From assembly GCF_020880815.1 (NCBI RefSeq), contig NZ_JAJITD010000010.1, positions 186,001-250,000 on the forward strand: 64,000 nucleotides of DNA. Reading direction: 5' to 3'. The DNA is from Paraburkholderia sejongensis. Its GTDB lineage: Bacteria; Pseudomonadota; Gammaproteobacteria; Burkholderiales; Burkholderiaceae. The notes below the pieces were generated by a model, which searched no databases, was not told where the DNA came from, and saw nothing but the letters and a program-made list of their open reading frames with translations. This document shows positions 18,865-27,929 of this stretch, in pieces (within the stretch, counting starts at the first letter, position 1; each line of letters begins with the position of its first letter). A program made the translations under genes and the position numbers.

Positions 18865-20151
18865 ATGCGAGTCGTCGTTTTGGGCAGTGGCGTGGTGGGC
18901 GTGACAAGCGCGTATTACCTCGCCCGCGCCGGTCACGAAGTCACCGTGATCGATCGCGAGGCCGGCCCCGCGCTCGAAACCAGCTTCGCCAACGCGGGCC
19001 AGATCTCGCCGGGCTACGCATCGCCGTGGGCCGCGCCGGGCGTCCCGCTGAAGGCGCTCAAGTGGATGTTCCAGAAGCACGCGCCGCTCGCAATCCGCCT
19101 CGATGGCACGACGTTCCAGCTGCAATGGATGTGGCAGATGCTGCAGAACTGCACCGAGTCGCGTTATGCGGTGAACAAGGGCCGCATGGTGCGCCTCGCC
19201 GAATACAGCCGCGATTGTCTGCAGGCGCTGCGCGCCGACACCGGGATCCGCTACGAAGGCCGCACCGGCGGCACGCTGCAGGTGTTTCGCACGCAGCAGC
19301 AGTTCGACGGCGCGGCGAAAGACATCGCGGTGCTGCGGGACGCCAACGTGCCGTATGAACTGCTGTCGGCGGCCGAACTCGCGAAGGCCGAACCGGCGCT
19401 CGCCGCGGTGTCGCACAAGCTGACCGGCGGCCTGCGCCTGCCCGGCGACGAAACCGGCGACTGCCAGATGTTCACCACGCGCCTCGCCGCGCTCGCCGCC
19501 GAACTTGGCGTGAAGTTCCGCTACAACACGCCGATCGACGCGCTCGCGATGGCCGGCGACCGGATCGCCGGCGTGCAATGCGGCAGCGAACTGGTGCGCG
19601 CGGACTCGTTCGTGGTCGCGCTCGGTTCGTACTCGACGCGCTTGCTCGACGGCATCGTCAGGATTCCGGTCTATCCGCTCAAGGGTTATTCGATCACCGC
19701 GCCGATCGTCGATGCGGCGGCCGCGCCGGTATCGACCGTGCTGGACGAGACCTACAAGATCGCGATCACGCGTTTCGACGACCGGATTCGCGTCGGCGGG
19801 ATGGCCGAGATCGTCGGCTTCGACAAGACACTTCGCCGCGCGCGCCGCGAAACGCTCGAGCTGTGCGTAAACGACCTGTTCCCGGGTGGCGGCGACACCT
19901 CGCAGGCCACCTTCTGGACCGGTCTGCGACCGATGACGCCGGACGGCACGCCGATCGTCGGTCGCACGCCGGTGCCGAACCTGTTCCTGAACACCGGCCA
20001 CGGCACGCTCGGCTGGACGATGTCGTGCGGCTCCGGGCAACTGCTGGCCGATCTGATGTCGGGCAAGCAGCCGGCAATCCGCGCGGACGATCTGTCGGTG
20101 CATCGCTATCTCGGCGAGACCGCGGGCGAGCATCGGCCGGCTTATGCCTGA
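18865..20151 (+). CDS. dadA: D-amino acid dehydrogenase (small subunit)
   Basis: DadA is an FAD enzyme of the inner membrane that oxidises D-alanine and other D-amino acids to keto acids, passing electrons to the respiratory chain. The product has 428 residues. The N-terminal Rossmann segment has [21 protein letters not shown] (residues 3-23) ending at an acidic residue. The C-terminal FAD block [20 protein letters not shown] is also present. The ATG at 18865 has TGGAGC upstream at suitable spacing; an ATG at 18826 would precede the Rossmann fold by 13 residues. No dadX racemase is adjacent. Confidence 0.95.
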   Translation: MRVVVLGSGVVGVTSAYYLARAGHEVTVIDREAGPALETSFANAGQISPGYASPWAAPGVPLKALKWMFQKHAPLAIRLDGTTFQLQWMWQMLQNCTESRYAVNKGRMVRLAEYSRDCLQALRADTGIRYEGRTGGTLQVFRTQQQFDGAAKDIAVLRDANVPYELLSAAELAKAEPALAAVSHKLTGGLRLPGDETGDCQMFTTRLAALAAELGVKFRYNTPIDALAMAGDRIAGVQCGSELVRADSFVVALGSYSTRLLDGIVRIPVYPLKGYSITAPIVDAAAAPVSTVLDETYKIAITRFDDRIRVGGMAEIVGFDKTLRRARRETLELCVNDLFPGGGDTSQATFWTGLRPMTPDGTPIVGRTPVPNLFLNTGHGTLGWTMSCGSGQLLADLMSGKQPAIRADDLSVHRYLGETAGEHRPAYA

Positions 20152-20229
20152 TTGGCGAGCTGGAACCAGCGCGCGGGCGACGGCGAATCACCCACACCCG
20201 CGCCAGCGTTAAAACCGCAGCAGCAAAAC

Positions 20230-20260
20230 AAACGGCGCCTCATGAAGTGAGGCGCCGTTT
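20230..20260. terminator. Bidirectional terminator between dadA and the acyl-CoA dehydrogenase gene
   Basis: A 13-bp perfect stem (AAACGGCGCCTCA / TGAGGCGCCGTTT) has a five-base loop, TGAAG. T-runs beyond the stem are short, so part of the stem ends serve as the A/T tracts. Confidence 0.75.
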
Positions 20261-20313
20261 GCATTTCATGCCCAACTAAATCCAGACTCAACCGAAGCGC
20301 GAACAACGCGCGC

Positions 20314-22104
20314 TCAGAACTGCTCCGCCGACAAAGCGAGCACGCCCTCGCCGCCCTTCGCGCTGACGATCGCCACTTCGAGCGCGCGCGCCTGCGGCAG
20401 CACGTGCTCCGCGTAGAACTGCGCGGTCGCGATCTTCGCGCCGTGGAACGCCGGATCTTCATCGCGCTTCGCGCTCGCGGCGAGCAACGCACGCGCCATC
20501 TGCCAGCCGCCGAGCACGATGCCCGCAAGCTTCAGATACGGCACGCTGCCGGCGAACACCGCATTCGGATCGCCCTTCGCATTCGCGAGCACGAAATCGA
20601 CCGCGGCGCCGAGCGCGCGCTGACCGTCGGCGAGTTGCGTCTTCATCGATGCGAACGCCGCGCCTTGCTGCGCGCCGAGCGCGTCGAGCGTCTGCCCGAT
20701 GCCGGCGAGCAGCGTCTTTGCGACCTTGCCGCCGTCGCGCAGCGTCTTGCGGCCGATCAGGTCGTTCGCCTGGATCGCAGTGGTGCCTTCGTAGATCGGC
20801 AGAATGCGCGCGTCGCGATAGAACTGCGCGGCGCCCGTCTCTTCAATGAAGCCCATGCCCCCGTGCACCTGCACGCCGAGGCTCGTCACGTCGATCGACA
20901 GCTCCGTGCTCCAGCCCTTCACGATCGGCACCAGGTATTCGTAAATCGCCTGATGCTGCGCCCGCGTCGCGTCGTCCGGATGACGATGCGCGAGGTCGCA
21001 ATGCGCGGCCGCGACATATGCGAGCGCGCGCGAAGCTTCGGTCAGCGCGCGCATCGTCGACAGCATGCGGCGCACGTCCGGGTGCTGGATGATCGCGACC
21101 GGCTGCTTCGCCGAGCCGTCGACCGGCCGGCTTTGCACGCGTTCCTTCGCATATGCGACCGCCTTCTGATACGCGCGATCCGAGATCGCGACGCCCTGCA
21201 TGCCCACCGCGAAACGCGCGGCGTTCATCATGATGAACATGTATTCGAGGCCGCGATTTTCTTCGCCGATCAGTTGGCCGATCGCGCCGCCGTGATCGCC
21301 GAACTGCAATACCGCGGTCGGGCTCGCCTTGATGCCGAGCTTGTGCTCGATCGACACGCAATGCACGTCGTTGCGCTCGCCGAGCGAGCCGTCTTCATTG
21401 ACCAGAAACTTCGGCACCAGAAACAGCGAGATGCCCTTTACGCCTTCGGGTGCGTTCGGCGTGCGGCCGAGCACGAGGTGCACGATATTTTTCGCCATAT
21501 CGTGCTCGCCCCACGTGATGAAGATCTTCGTGCCGAACAGCCTGTACGTACCGTCGGCCTGCGGCTCGGCGCGCGTGCGCACGAGCGCGAGATCGGAACC
21601 GGCCTGCGGCTCGGTCAGGTTCATCGTGCCGGTCCACTCGCCGGAAATCAGCTTCGGCACGAAGGTCTGCTTCTGCGCTTCGCTGCCGGCGGTCAGCAGC
21701 GCTTCGATCGCGCCGTCGGTCAACAGCGGACACAGCGCGAACGACAGGTTCGACGCATTCAGCATCTCGACGCACGGCGTCGCAATCAGCTTCGGCAGCC
21801 CTTGTCCTTCGTAGTCGAGCGGATGCTGCACGCCTTGCCAGCCGCCTTCGGCGAACTGGCGGAACGCGTTGCCGAAACCGGGCGTCGCGGTCACCACGCC
21901 GTCCTTCCAGCTGCTCGGATTGCGATCGCCTTCGACATTCAGCGGCGCGAGCACCTCGCCGCACAGCTTCGCCGATTCGTCGAGCACCGCCTGCGCGGTG
22001 TCGAGATTCGCATCTTCAAATCCGGGCAGCTTCGCAATCTCTTCGAGTCCGGCCAGTTCTTTCATCACGAACAACATGTCCTTGATGGGCGCCGTATAGC
22101 TCAT
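20314..22104 (-). CDS. Acyl-CoA dehydrogenase (DmdC/AcdB-like, long type)
   Basis: A 596-residue FAD acyl-CoA dehydrogenase of the large, C-terminally extended type. Visible marks are MNLTEPQAGSDLALVRTRA (FAD/substrate region), KIFITWGEHDM, QVHGGMGFIEETGAAQFYRDARILPIYEGTTAIQ in three shorter blocks, and a C-terminal helical domain. The subfamily includes 3-methylmercaptopropionyl-CoA dehydrogenase DmdC and medium/long-chain enzymes; the substrate cannot be fixed from sequence. It lies downstream of etfB-etfA on the same strand, the electron acceptor for such enzymes, but with a terminator-like hairpin in between. Confidence 0.88.
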   Translation of the reverse strand: MSYTAPIKDMLFVMKELAGLEEIAKLPGFEDANLDTAQAVLDESAKLCGEVLAPLNVEGDRNPSSWKDGVVTATPGFGNAFRQFAEGGWQGVQHPLDYEGQGLPKLIATPCVEMLNASNLSFALCPLLTDGAIEALLTAGSEAQKQTFVPKLISGEWTGTMNLTEPQAGSDLALVRTRAEPQADGTYRLFGTKIFITWGEHDMAKNIVHLVLGRTPNAPEGVKGISLFLVPKFLVNEDGSLGERNDVHCVSIEHKLGIKASPTAVLQFGDHGGAIGQLIGEENRGLEYMFIMMNAARFAVGMQGVAISDRAYQKAVAYAKERVQSRPVDGSAKQPVAIIQHPDVRRMLSTMRALTEASRALAYVAAAHCDLAHRHPDDATRAQHQAIYEYLVPIVKGWSTELSIDVTSLGVQVHGGMGFIEETGAAQFYRDARILPIYEGTTAIQANDLIGRKTLRDGGKVAKTLLAGIGQTLDALGAQQGAAFASMKTQLADGQRALGAAVDFVLANAKGDPNAVFAGSVPYLKLAGIVLGGWQMARALLAASAKRDEDPAFHGAKIATAQFYAEHVLPQARALEVAIVSAKGGEGVLALSAEQF

Positions 22105-22125
22105 TTCGTCCTCCTCCCTTCCGAT

Positions 22126-22162
22126 GAAAAAGGGCGCCGAACCTGCTCGGTCCAGCGCCCTT
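22126..22162 (-). terminator. Terminator-like hairpin between etfA and the acyl-CoA dehydrogenase gene
   Basis: The 8-bp stem AAGGGCGC / GCGCCCTT with a 17-base loop is followed on the minus strand by a run of T. It may attenuate expression of the acyl-CoA dehydrogenase relative to etfBA. Confidence 0.6.
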
Positions 22163-22223
22163 CGCTTGCTGCTGTCAGCGGCGGCCGCCGCCCGGTTACC
22201 CGGGCTTGCCGGCGCCGCGGCGC

Positions 22224-23159
22224 TTAGCCGAGTTCCTTCACGAGTTCCGGCACGACGGTGAACAGATCACCGACGAGGCCGTAATCCGCGACGCTGAAAA
22301 TCGGCGCTTCTTCGTCCTTGTTGATCGCAACGATCACCTTCGAATCCTTCATCCCCGCGAGGTGCTGGATCGCACCCGAGATGCCGACCGCCACGTACAG
22401 CTGCGGCGCGACGATCTTGCCGGTCTGGCCGACCTGGTAGTCGTTCGGCACGAAGCCCGCGTCGACTGCCGCGCGCGATGCGCCCAGCGCCGCGCCGAGC
22501 TTGTCCGCCAGCGGCTCGAGCACCTTCGTGTAGTTCTCGCCGTTGCCCAGACCCCGGCCGCCCGACACGATGATCTTCGCGCTCGTCAGTTCCGGACGGT
22601 CCAGCTTCGTCACTTCGCGGCTGACGAACTGCGAGATGCCGGTGTCGGCTGCCGCTTCGATTTTTTCCACCGCCGCGCTGCCGCCTTCGGCCGCGACTGC
22701 GTCGAAGCCGGTCGTACGCACGGTGATCACCTTGACCGGATCGGCCGATTGCACGGTCGCGATTGCGTTGCCCGCGTAGATCGGACGCTCGAACGTATCC
22801 GGCGAATCGACCGCGGTGATGTCCGAGATTTGCGCGACGTCGAGCTTCGCTGCGATGCGCGGCGCGATGTTCTTGCCGTACGCGGTGGCCGGCGCGAAGA
22901 TGTGCGAGTAGTCCTTCGCGATGTTCAGCACGGTCGCTTCGACGTTTTCCGCGAGGCCCGCGGCCAGTTGCGGCGCGTCGGCGAGCAGCACTTTCGAAAC
23001 GCCGGCGATCTTCGCAGCGGCGTCCGCCGCGGCCTGCGCGTTGTGACCTGCCACCAGCACATGAATGTCACCGCCGACCTTTTGTGCCGCTGCGATCGTG
23101 TTCAGCGTCGCGGCCTTGATCGACGTATTGTCGTGTTCTGCAATTACCAGATTCGTCAT
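22224..23159 (-). CDS. etfA: Electron transfer flavoprotein, alpha subunit
   Basis: EtfA binds FAD and, with EtfB, carries electrons from acyl-CoA and other dehydrogenases to the ETF:quinone oxidoreductase. The 311-residue product shows the C-terminal FAD motifs [32 protein letters not shown] and [20 protein letters not shown]. The ATG at 23159 is used because [11 protein letters not shown] is the standard N-terminus; a longer frame adds 21 unrelated residues. It follows etfB by about 77 bases. Confidence 0.97.
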   Translation of the reverse strand: MTNLVIAEHDNTSIKAATLNTIAAAQKVGGDIHVLVAGHNAQAAADAAAKIAGVSKVLLADAPQLAAGLAENVEATVLNIAKDYSHIFAPATAYGKNIAPRIAAKLDVAQISDITAVDSPDTFERPIYAGNAIATVQSADPVKVITVRTTGFDAVAAEGGSAAVEKIEAAADTGISQFVSREVTKLDRPELTSAKIIVSGGRGLGNGENYTKVLEPLADKLGAALGASRAAVDAGFVPNDYQVGQTGKIVAPQLYVAVGISGAIQHLAGMKDSKVIVAINKDEEAPIFSVADYGLVGDLFTVVPELVKELG

Positions 23160-23236
23160 TTGCTCAGTCTCCGTGTCGACTGGAGTCAGCGCTTTAGCGC
23201 TTACTTCAGCCCCATGCAACATAGTTGCCGTTCTAC

Positions 23237-23986
23237 TTAAAGCACCTTGGCTTCGGTCTTCAGCTTCTCGACCAGCGTCTTCACGTCCGGCACCTTCACA
23301 CCGGCGGAGCGCTTCGGCGGCTCTGCAACCTTCAGCGTCTTCAGACGCGGCGCGACGTTCACGCCGAGGTCTTCGGGCTTGATCGTTTCCAGCGGCTTTT
23401 TCTTCGCCTTCATGATGTTCGGCAGCGTCACATAACGCGGTTCGTTCAGGCGCAGGTCGGTCGTCACGACGGCCGGCAGCGTCAGCGACAGCGTTTCCGC
23501 GCCGCCGTCCACTTCACGCGACACCGTCGCCTTGCCGTCGGCAACGACGACCTTCGATGCAAAGGTCGCCTGCGGCAGATTCGCGAGCGACGCGAGCATC
23601 TGGCCGGTCTGGTTCGAGTCGTCGTCGATCGCCTGCTTGCCGAGGATCACCAGCTGCGGCTGTTCCTTGTCGACCAGCGCCTTCAGCAGCTTCGCGACCG
23701 CCAGCGGCTGCAGGTCTTCATTCGATTCGATCAGGATCGCGCGGTCCGCGCCGATCGCCAGCGCGGTGCGCAGCGTTTCCTGCGCTTGCGTGGCGCCCGC
23801 CGACACGGCGATCACTTCCGTTGCGACGCCGGCTTCCTTCAGACGCACCGCCTCTTCAACGGCGATTTCGTCGAACGGATTCATCGACATCTTCACGTTG
23901 GCAATGTCGACGCCCGTACCGTCCGATTTCACGCGGACTTTCACGTTGTAGTCGACCACTCTTTTCACAGGCACCAGAATTTTCAT
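23237..23986 (-). CDS. etfB: Electron transfer flavoprotein, beta subunit
   Basis: EtfB binds AMP and forms the recognition surface of the ETF dimer. The 249-residue product shows [14 protein letters not shown] at the start and [16 protein letters not shown], both typical. The recognition loop [20 protein letters not shown] near residue 195 contains the Leu and the Lys residues used to dock partner dehydrogenases. The start is set at 23986, two codons inside a longer frame, to match the family. It is the first gene of etfBA. Confidence 0.97.
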   Translation of the reverse strand: MKILVPVKRVVDYNVKVRVKSDGTGVDIANVKMSMNPFDEIAVEEAVRLKEAGVATEVIAVSAGATQAQETLRTALAIGADRAILIESNEDLQPLAVAKLLKALVDKEQPQLVILGKQAIDDDSNQTGQMLASLANLPQATFASKVVVADGKATVSREVDGGAETLSLTLPAVVTTDLRLNEPRYVTLPNIMKAKKKPLETIKPEDLGVNVAPRLKTLKVAEPPKRSAGVKVPDVKTLVEKLKTEAKVL

Positions 23987-24108
23987 GCACACGCTCCAAA
24001 GTTACGAATACGTCAACCCGTCAAACATTATAACGACTGCCCCGATGGCAGCCCTGTCGCGGGCGCATTAGCGCGAGGATATCGCTCCCCAGCGGCGTGA
24101 CGGCAATA

Positions 24109-24124
24109 TCGAACGATCGTTCTA
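24109..24124 (-). promoter_or_regulatory. Candidate TetR-type operator upstream of etfB
   Basis: The perfect palindrome GAACGATCGTTC (24111-24122), flanked by further A/T, overlaps the likely +1 region of a TTGTCG-18-TAAAAT promoter on the minus strand. Fatty-acid TetR regulators such as PsrA, LiuR or FadP use sites of this general kind; identity is inference. Confidence 0.4.
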
Positions 24125-24135
24125 TTTTAATCTCG

Positions 24136-24162
24136 AAAAAACCCGGGCGACAACCCCGGGTT
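24136..24162 (-). terminator. Terminator downstream of metQ
   Basis: The stem AACCCGGG / CCCGGGTT has a 7-base loop; read on the minus strand a run of six T follows. It closes the metNIQ transcript and lies just upstream of the etfB promoter region. Confidence 0.8.
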
Positions 24163-24248
24163 CCGACTCAGACCTCTAATTCGCATCGCTGTCTGCATGA
24201 CTGTTCGATTTGCCGCCGTTTTCTTGCGAGGTCCGGGCGGTGATCACA

Positions 24249-25046
24249 TCACCACGAAGTGATCACTGCTCCGCCGAATTTGCTCTCGATAAACTGCTTC
24301 ACTTCCGGCGAGCGATAGGCCGCCACCAGCTTCGCGACCCACGGCTTGTTCCTGTCGGCCTCGCGAATCGCGATCACGTTCACGTACGGCCCCTTCGGAT
24401 CTTCGAGCGCGATCGCGTCCTGCTTCGGCTTGAGCCCCGCTTCCATCGCGAAGTTGGTGTTGATCGCGGCGGCGTCGACGTCGCCGAGCGAGCGCGGAAT
24501 CTGCGCGGCGTCGAGTTCGACGATCTTCAGCTTGCGCGGATTCTCGACGATATCGAGCGGCGTCGCCTTCAGGCCCGCATCGGCGCGCAGCTTCAGCAGC
24601 CCCAGCTTTTGCAGCAACAGCAGCGCGCGGCCGCCGTTGGTCGGATCGTTCGGCACCGCGATCTTCGCGCCCGGCTGCAACTCGGCGAGCGACTTCAGCT
24701 TCTTCGAGTAGATTCCCATCGGATAGGTGACCGTATCGGCGATGCGGATCAGCTTATAGCCGCGGTCCTTCACCTGCGCCTGCAGATACGGGTCGTGCTG
24801 ATAGCTGTTCGCGTCGAGGTCGCCGCCGGCGAGCGCCGCGTTCGGCTGCACGTAATCGGAAAACTCGATGATCTTGATGTTCAGCCCGTTTTTCGCGGCG
24901 ACCGTCTTCACGACGTCCATGATTTGCGCGTGCGGGCCGCCGGTGACGCCGACCTTGATCGTGTCTTCCGCGTGCGCGGCGGTAGCGGCGAACAACGAAG
25001 CGGCGCCCAGCGCGGCGGCCAGCTTGAGAATCAAACGACGTTGCAT
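24249..25046 (-). CDS. metQ: Methionine ABC transporter substrate-binding protein
   Basis: MetQ binds D/L-methionine in the periplasm and delivers it to MetNI. The 265-residue product carries family blocks GPHAQIMDVVKTVAAKNG, ANSYQHDPYLQAQ and KIAVPNDPTNGGRALLLLQ. The N-terminal signal peptide ends at an AHA cleavage-like site with no lipobox Cys, so this protein looks soluble in the periplasm, unlike E. coli MetQ, which is a lipoprotein. It is the last gene of metN-metI-metQ. Confidence 0.93.
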   Translation of the reverse strand: MQRRLILKLAAALGAASLFAATAAHAEDTIKVGVTGGPHAQIMDVVKTVAAKNGLNIKIIEFSDYVQPNAALAGGDLDANSYQHDPYLQAQVKDRGYKLIRIADTVTYPMGIYSKKLKSLAELQPGAKIAVPNDPTNGGRALLLLQKLGLLKLRADAGLKATPLDIVENPRKLKIVELDAAQIPRSLGDVDAAAINTNFAMEAGLKPKQDAIALEDPKGPYVNVIAIREADRNKPWVAKLVAAYRSPEVKQFIESKFGGAVITSW

Positions 25047-25099
25047 GGTGAACCTTCCGACTTGATGGCGAGCCGCCCGGCGGGCGCCCTCGCCCTTGT

Positions 25100-25753
25100 T
25101 TATTTGTGGCTCAGACGACGCACGAGCCAGTCTCCAAACGACTGCACCAACTGCACGAACACGATCAGGATCAGCACGACCGCGAGCATCACTTCCGGCA
25201 GGAAGCGCTGATAGCCATAGCGGATGCCGAGGTCGCCCAGACCGCCGCCGCCGATCGCGCCGGCCATCGCCGAATAGCCGACCAGCGACACGAACGTAAT
25301 GGTCAGCCCCGCGATCACGCCAGGCAGCGATTCCGGCAGCAACACCTTGAAGACGATCTGGCGGGTGGTCGCGCCCATCGCCTGAGCCGCTTCGATCAGC
25401 CCGCGATCGACTTCGCGCAGCGCGGTCTCGACCAGTCGCGCGATGAACGGCGCGGCGGCGATCGTCAGCGGCACGATCGCGGCGGCCGTGCCGATCGACG
25501 AGCCGACCACCAGCCGCGTGAACGGAATCACCGCGACCAGCAGGATGATGAACGGCGTCGAGCGCACCGCATTGACGATCACGCCCATCACGCGATTGAC
25601 CGCGACGTTCTCGAGCACGCCCTGACGGTCGGTCAGATACAGCAGCACGCCGAGCGGCACACCGACCACCGCGCCGATCAGTCCGGACACGCCGACCATC
25701 ACCAGCGTTTCCCAGAACGACTGGACGAACATATCGAACATTTCACTCAACAT
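25100..25753 (-). CDS. metI: Methionine ABC transporter permease
   Basis: MetI is the inner-membrane channel subunit. The 217-residue product has about five hydrophobic segments and the permease EAA-type loop [20 protein letters not shown], which contacts MetN. Start ATG at 25753 overlaps metN by 11 bases, consistent with coupled translation. Order is metN, metI, metQ. Confidence 0.95.
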   Translation of the reverse strand: MLSEMFDMFVQSFWETLVMVGVSGLIGAVVGVPLGVLLYLTDRQGVLENVAVNRVMGVIVNAVRSTPFIILLVAVIPFTRLVVGSSIGTAAAIVPLTIAAAPFIARLVETALREVDRGLIEAAQAMGATTRQIVFKVLLPESLPGVIAGLTITFVSLVGYSAMAGAIGGGGLGDLGIRYGYQRFLPEVMLAVVLILIVFVQLVQSFGDWLVRRLSHK

Positions 25754-26777
25754 GCGAGAGCTCCTCTACCACCACACCCTGCTCGCGCAGAAACGTAATT
25801 GCCTGCGCGACCTTGCCCGGTTCGCCACCCGCGAGCACCGCGAGCGAGCCGAACGCCTGGCCCTGGATCTCGTCGATCTGGCCATGCAGGATGTTGAAAT
25901 CGAGCTCGTAACGGCGGATCGTCTCCGACAGGATCGGCTGATCGACGCCCGAGCCGGTGAACGCGAGGCGCAGCAGATGGCCGTTGCCGGTCTGCAGCCG
26001 CTGCGCGACCCGCGCCTTCAGCGCCGGCGGCAGCTCCTGGGCGATCACGTCGCCGATCAGCGCGCGCGTGACTTCGTGGCGCGGCTGCAGGAACACGTCG
26101 ATCACCTTGCCCTGTTCGACGACGCGGCCCGCGTCGAGCACCGCGACGCGGTCGCAGACCTGCTTGATCACGTCCATCTGGTGCGTGATCAGCACGATCG
26201 TCAGGTTCAGTTCGCGGTTGATGCGCTTGAGCAGATCGAGAATCGCGCGGGTGGTTTCCGGATCGAGCGCGGAGGTCGCCTCGTCCGAGAGCAGCACCTT
26301 CGGCTTGCTCGCAAGCGCGCGCGCGATGCCGACGCGCTGCTTCTGGCCGCCACTGATTTGCGCCGGATAACGGTCCTTCTGCGCCGACAGCCCGACCAGA
26401 TCGAGCAGCGGCAACACGTTCGCCTCGATTTCGTCGCGCTTCATGCCGGCCAGCTCGAGCGGCAACGCGACGTTCTCGTACACGGTGCGCGAGGACAGCA
26501 AATTGAAGTGCTGGAAGATCATGCCGATCTCGCGTCGCGCGTCGCGCAGTTGCGCGGCGGGCAGCGTGGTCAGATCGCGGCCGTTGACGACGATATTGCC
26601 TTCGGACGGGCGCGTCAGCAGGTTGATCGTGCGCACGAGGGTGCTCTTGCCCGCGCCGCTGCGGCCGATGATGCCGAACACCTCACCCGCCGGAATCGAC
26701 AGATTGACGTTGTGCAGCGCCTCGACCCAGCCCCGGGGTCCGGCGAAGCGCTGGGAGATATTGCGAATTTCGATCAT
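25743..26777 (-). CDS. metN: Methionine ABC transporter ATP-binding protein
   Basis: MetN hydrolyses ATP to drive methionine import. The 344-residue product shows Walker [10 protein letters not shown] (about residues 38-46), the ABC signature [15 protein letters not shown], Walker [13 protein letters not shown], and a C-terminal NIL domain (about 265-344) that senses methionine in the MetNI family. The ATG at 26777 is preferred over the in-frame TTG at 26783. No Shine-Dalgarno is seen in the 12 bases before the start, and a stem-loop ends just upstream. Confidence 0.96.
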   Translation of the reverse strand: MIEIRNISQRFAGPRGWVEALHNVNLSIPAGEVFGIIGRSGAGKSTLVRTINLLTRPSEGNIVVNGRDLTTLPAAQLRDARREIGMIFQHFNLLSSRTVYENVALPLELAGMKRDEIEANVLPLLDLVGLSAQKDRYPAQISGGQKQRVGIARALASKPKVLLSDEATSALDPETTRAILDLLKRINRELNLTIVLITHQMDVIKQVCDRVAVLDAGRVVEQGKVIDVFLQPRHEVTRALIGDVIAQELPPALKARVAQRLQTGNGHLLRLAFTGSGVDQPILSETIRRYELDFNILHGQIDEIQGQAFGSLAVLAGGEPGKVAQAITFLREQGVVVEELSHVE

Positions 26778-26787
26778 GGACAAACGA

Positions 26788-26839
26788 AAACGGCGGAGGC
26801 TGCCGGCGAGCGTATGGCTCCCGGCGAGCGGCCGCCGTT
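26788..26839 (-). promoter_or_regulatory. Nested stem-loop in the metN 5' leader
   Basis: The outer stem pairs 26832-26839 with 26789-26796 (8 bp, AACGGCGG / CCGCCGTT). Inside is a 9-bp hairpin (GCCGG and GAGC pairing with GCTC and CCGGC around loop GTATG). A T-rich tract follows on the minus strand, ending at the metN start. It may act as an attenuator or hide the start region; the ligand, if any, is unknown. Confidence 0.45.
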
Positions 26840-27017
26840 GCTTTTATTGGGATTTGAGCCGCCATTCTACCGCAGCGTCGACATACGCTTTAATAATCAA
26901 TTCCGATCTTTTCATAACCTGAAAGCATTAGAGGCGCGTGCGAGCACGCGAAGCTCGCGCGGGCGGCGCGCCTGCGACTATGATTCGCTGCACCGCCATC
27001 CAGTCGATCCCGCCGTC

Positions 27018-27923
27018 ATGCAGAGCTCCCCTAGCCACACCGTGCGCGCGAGCGCCGGCCGTCTCAAGAACGCCCCGCCGCAGCGCGAGTCGGTCAGCAC
27101 CGCCGACGGCGTCCAGTTGCCGCTGTATCGCTGGCGACCTGACGGGCCGCTTCGCGCAACGGTCGCGCTGCTGCACGGGCTCGCCGAGCACGCGGGCCGC
27201 TACGCGGCTCTGGCCGGCCGGCTCAACGCGGCCGGCATCGAACTGGTCGCGATCGATCTGCGCGGCCACGGCGAGGCGCCCGGCAAGCGCGCGTACGTGC
27301 GGCGCTTCGACGACTACCTGCTCGACGCGCAGGCGTTGCTCGACGCCGCCGCGCCAAGTTGCGCGCCGCTGTTTCTGATGGGGCACAGCATGGGCGGCGC
27401 GATTGCCGCGCTGTATGCGATCGAGCGCCTCGAAGCGAGCGGCCGGCGCATCGCCGGTCTGATCCTGTCGAGCCCCGCGCTCGCGCCGGGCCGCGATGTG
27501 CCGAAATGGATGCTCGCGTTCAGCCAGGTGATCAGCCGCGTCTACCCGTTGTTCCCGGCGATGAAGATCGACCCCGCGCTGCTGTCGCGGCTGCAACCGG
27601 TCGTGAACGCGAACCGCAACGATCCGCTCGTGCATCACGGCGCGATTCCCGCGCGCACCGGCGCCGAGCTGCTGCGCGCGATGGCGCGGATCGAACGCGG
27701 CCGCGCGCACTTGCGGATGCCGCTGCTGGTGTTTCATGGCACCGAGGACAAACTCACCGAGCCGGACGGCAGCCGCGCGTTCGGCGCGCATGCCGGCTCG
27801 CCGGACAAGACGCTCACGCTGCACGAAGGCAGCTATCACGAGACGATGAACGACCTCGATCGCGACCGGGTGATCGGCGCGCTGGTCGACTGGATCGAGC
27901 GGCGGGCGGTGGGGAGAAGCTGA
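27018..27923 (+). CDS. Alpha/beta hydrolase, monoacylglycerol lipase/lysophospholipase-like
   Basis: A 301-residue alpha/beta hydrolase of the PldB/monoglyceride-lipase type (COG2267). The nucleophile elbow GHSMGG lies near residue 120, the acid is probably the Asp in FHGTEDKL (about 245) and the catalytic His lies in GSYHETMND (about 275). The oxyanion region HGLAEHAGRY is typical. The N-terminus has no signal peptide, so it is likely cytoplasmic or membrane-associated. The ATG at 27018 starts the family-like region. It converges with the enoyl-CoA hydratase gene, leaving only six bases between the stops. Confidence 0.87.
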   Translation: MQSSPSHTVRASAGRLKNAPPQRESVSTADGVQLPLYRWRPDGPLRATVALLHGLAEHAGRYAALAGRLNAAGIELVAIDLRGHGEAPGKRAYVRRFDDYLLDAQALLDAAAPSCAPLFLMGHSMGGAIAALYAIERLEASGRRIAGLILSSPALAPGRDVPKWMLAFSQVISRVYPLFPAMKIDPALLSRLQPVVNANRNDPLVHHGAIPARTGAELLRAMARIERGRAHLRMPLLVFHGTEDKLTEPDGSRAFGAHAGSPDKTLTLHEGSYHETMNDLDRDRVIGALVDWIERRAVGRS

Positions 27924-27929
27924 AGCGCG

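Noticed and set aside
20404-22227. 607-codon plus-strand frame opposite the acyl-CoA dehydrogenase gene
   Set aside because: It mirrors the real gene on the other strand and its translation is Arg/Ala/His-rich with no recognisable domain.
25752-27017. Long plus-strand frame upstream of the alpha/beta hydrolase
   Set aside because: It is antisense to metN. The hydrolase family start and the ATG at 27018 explain the real gene.
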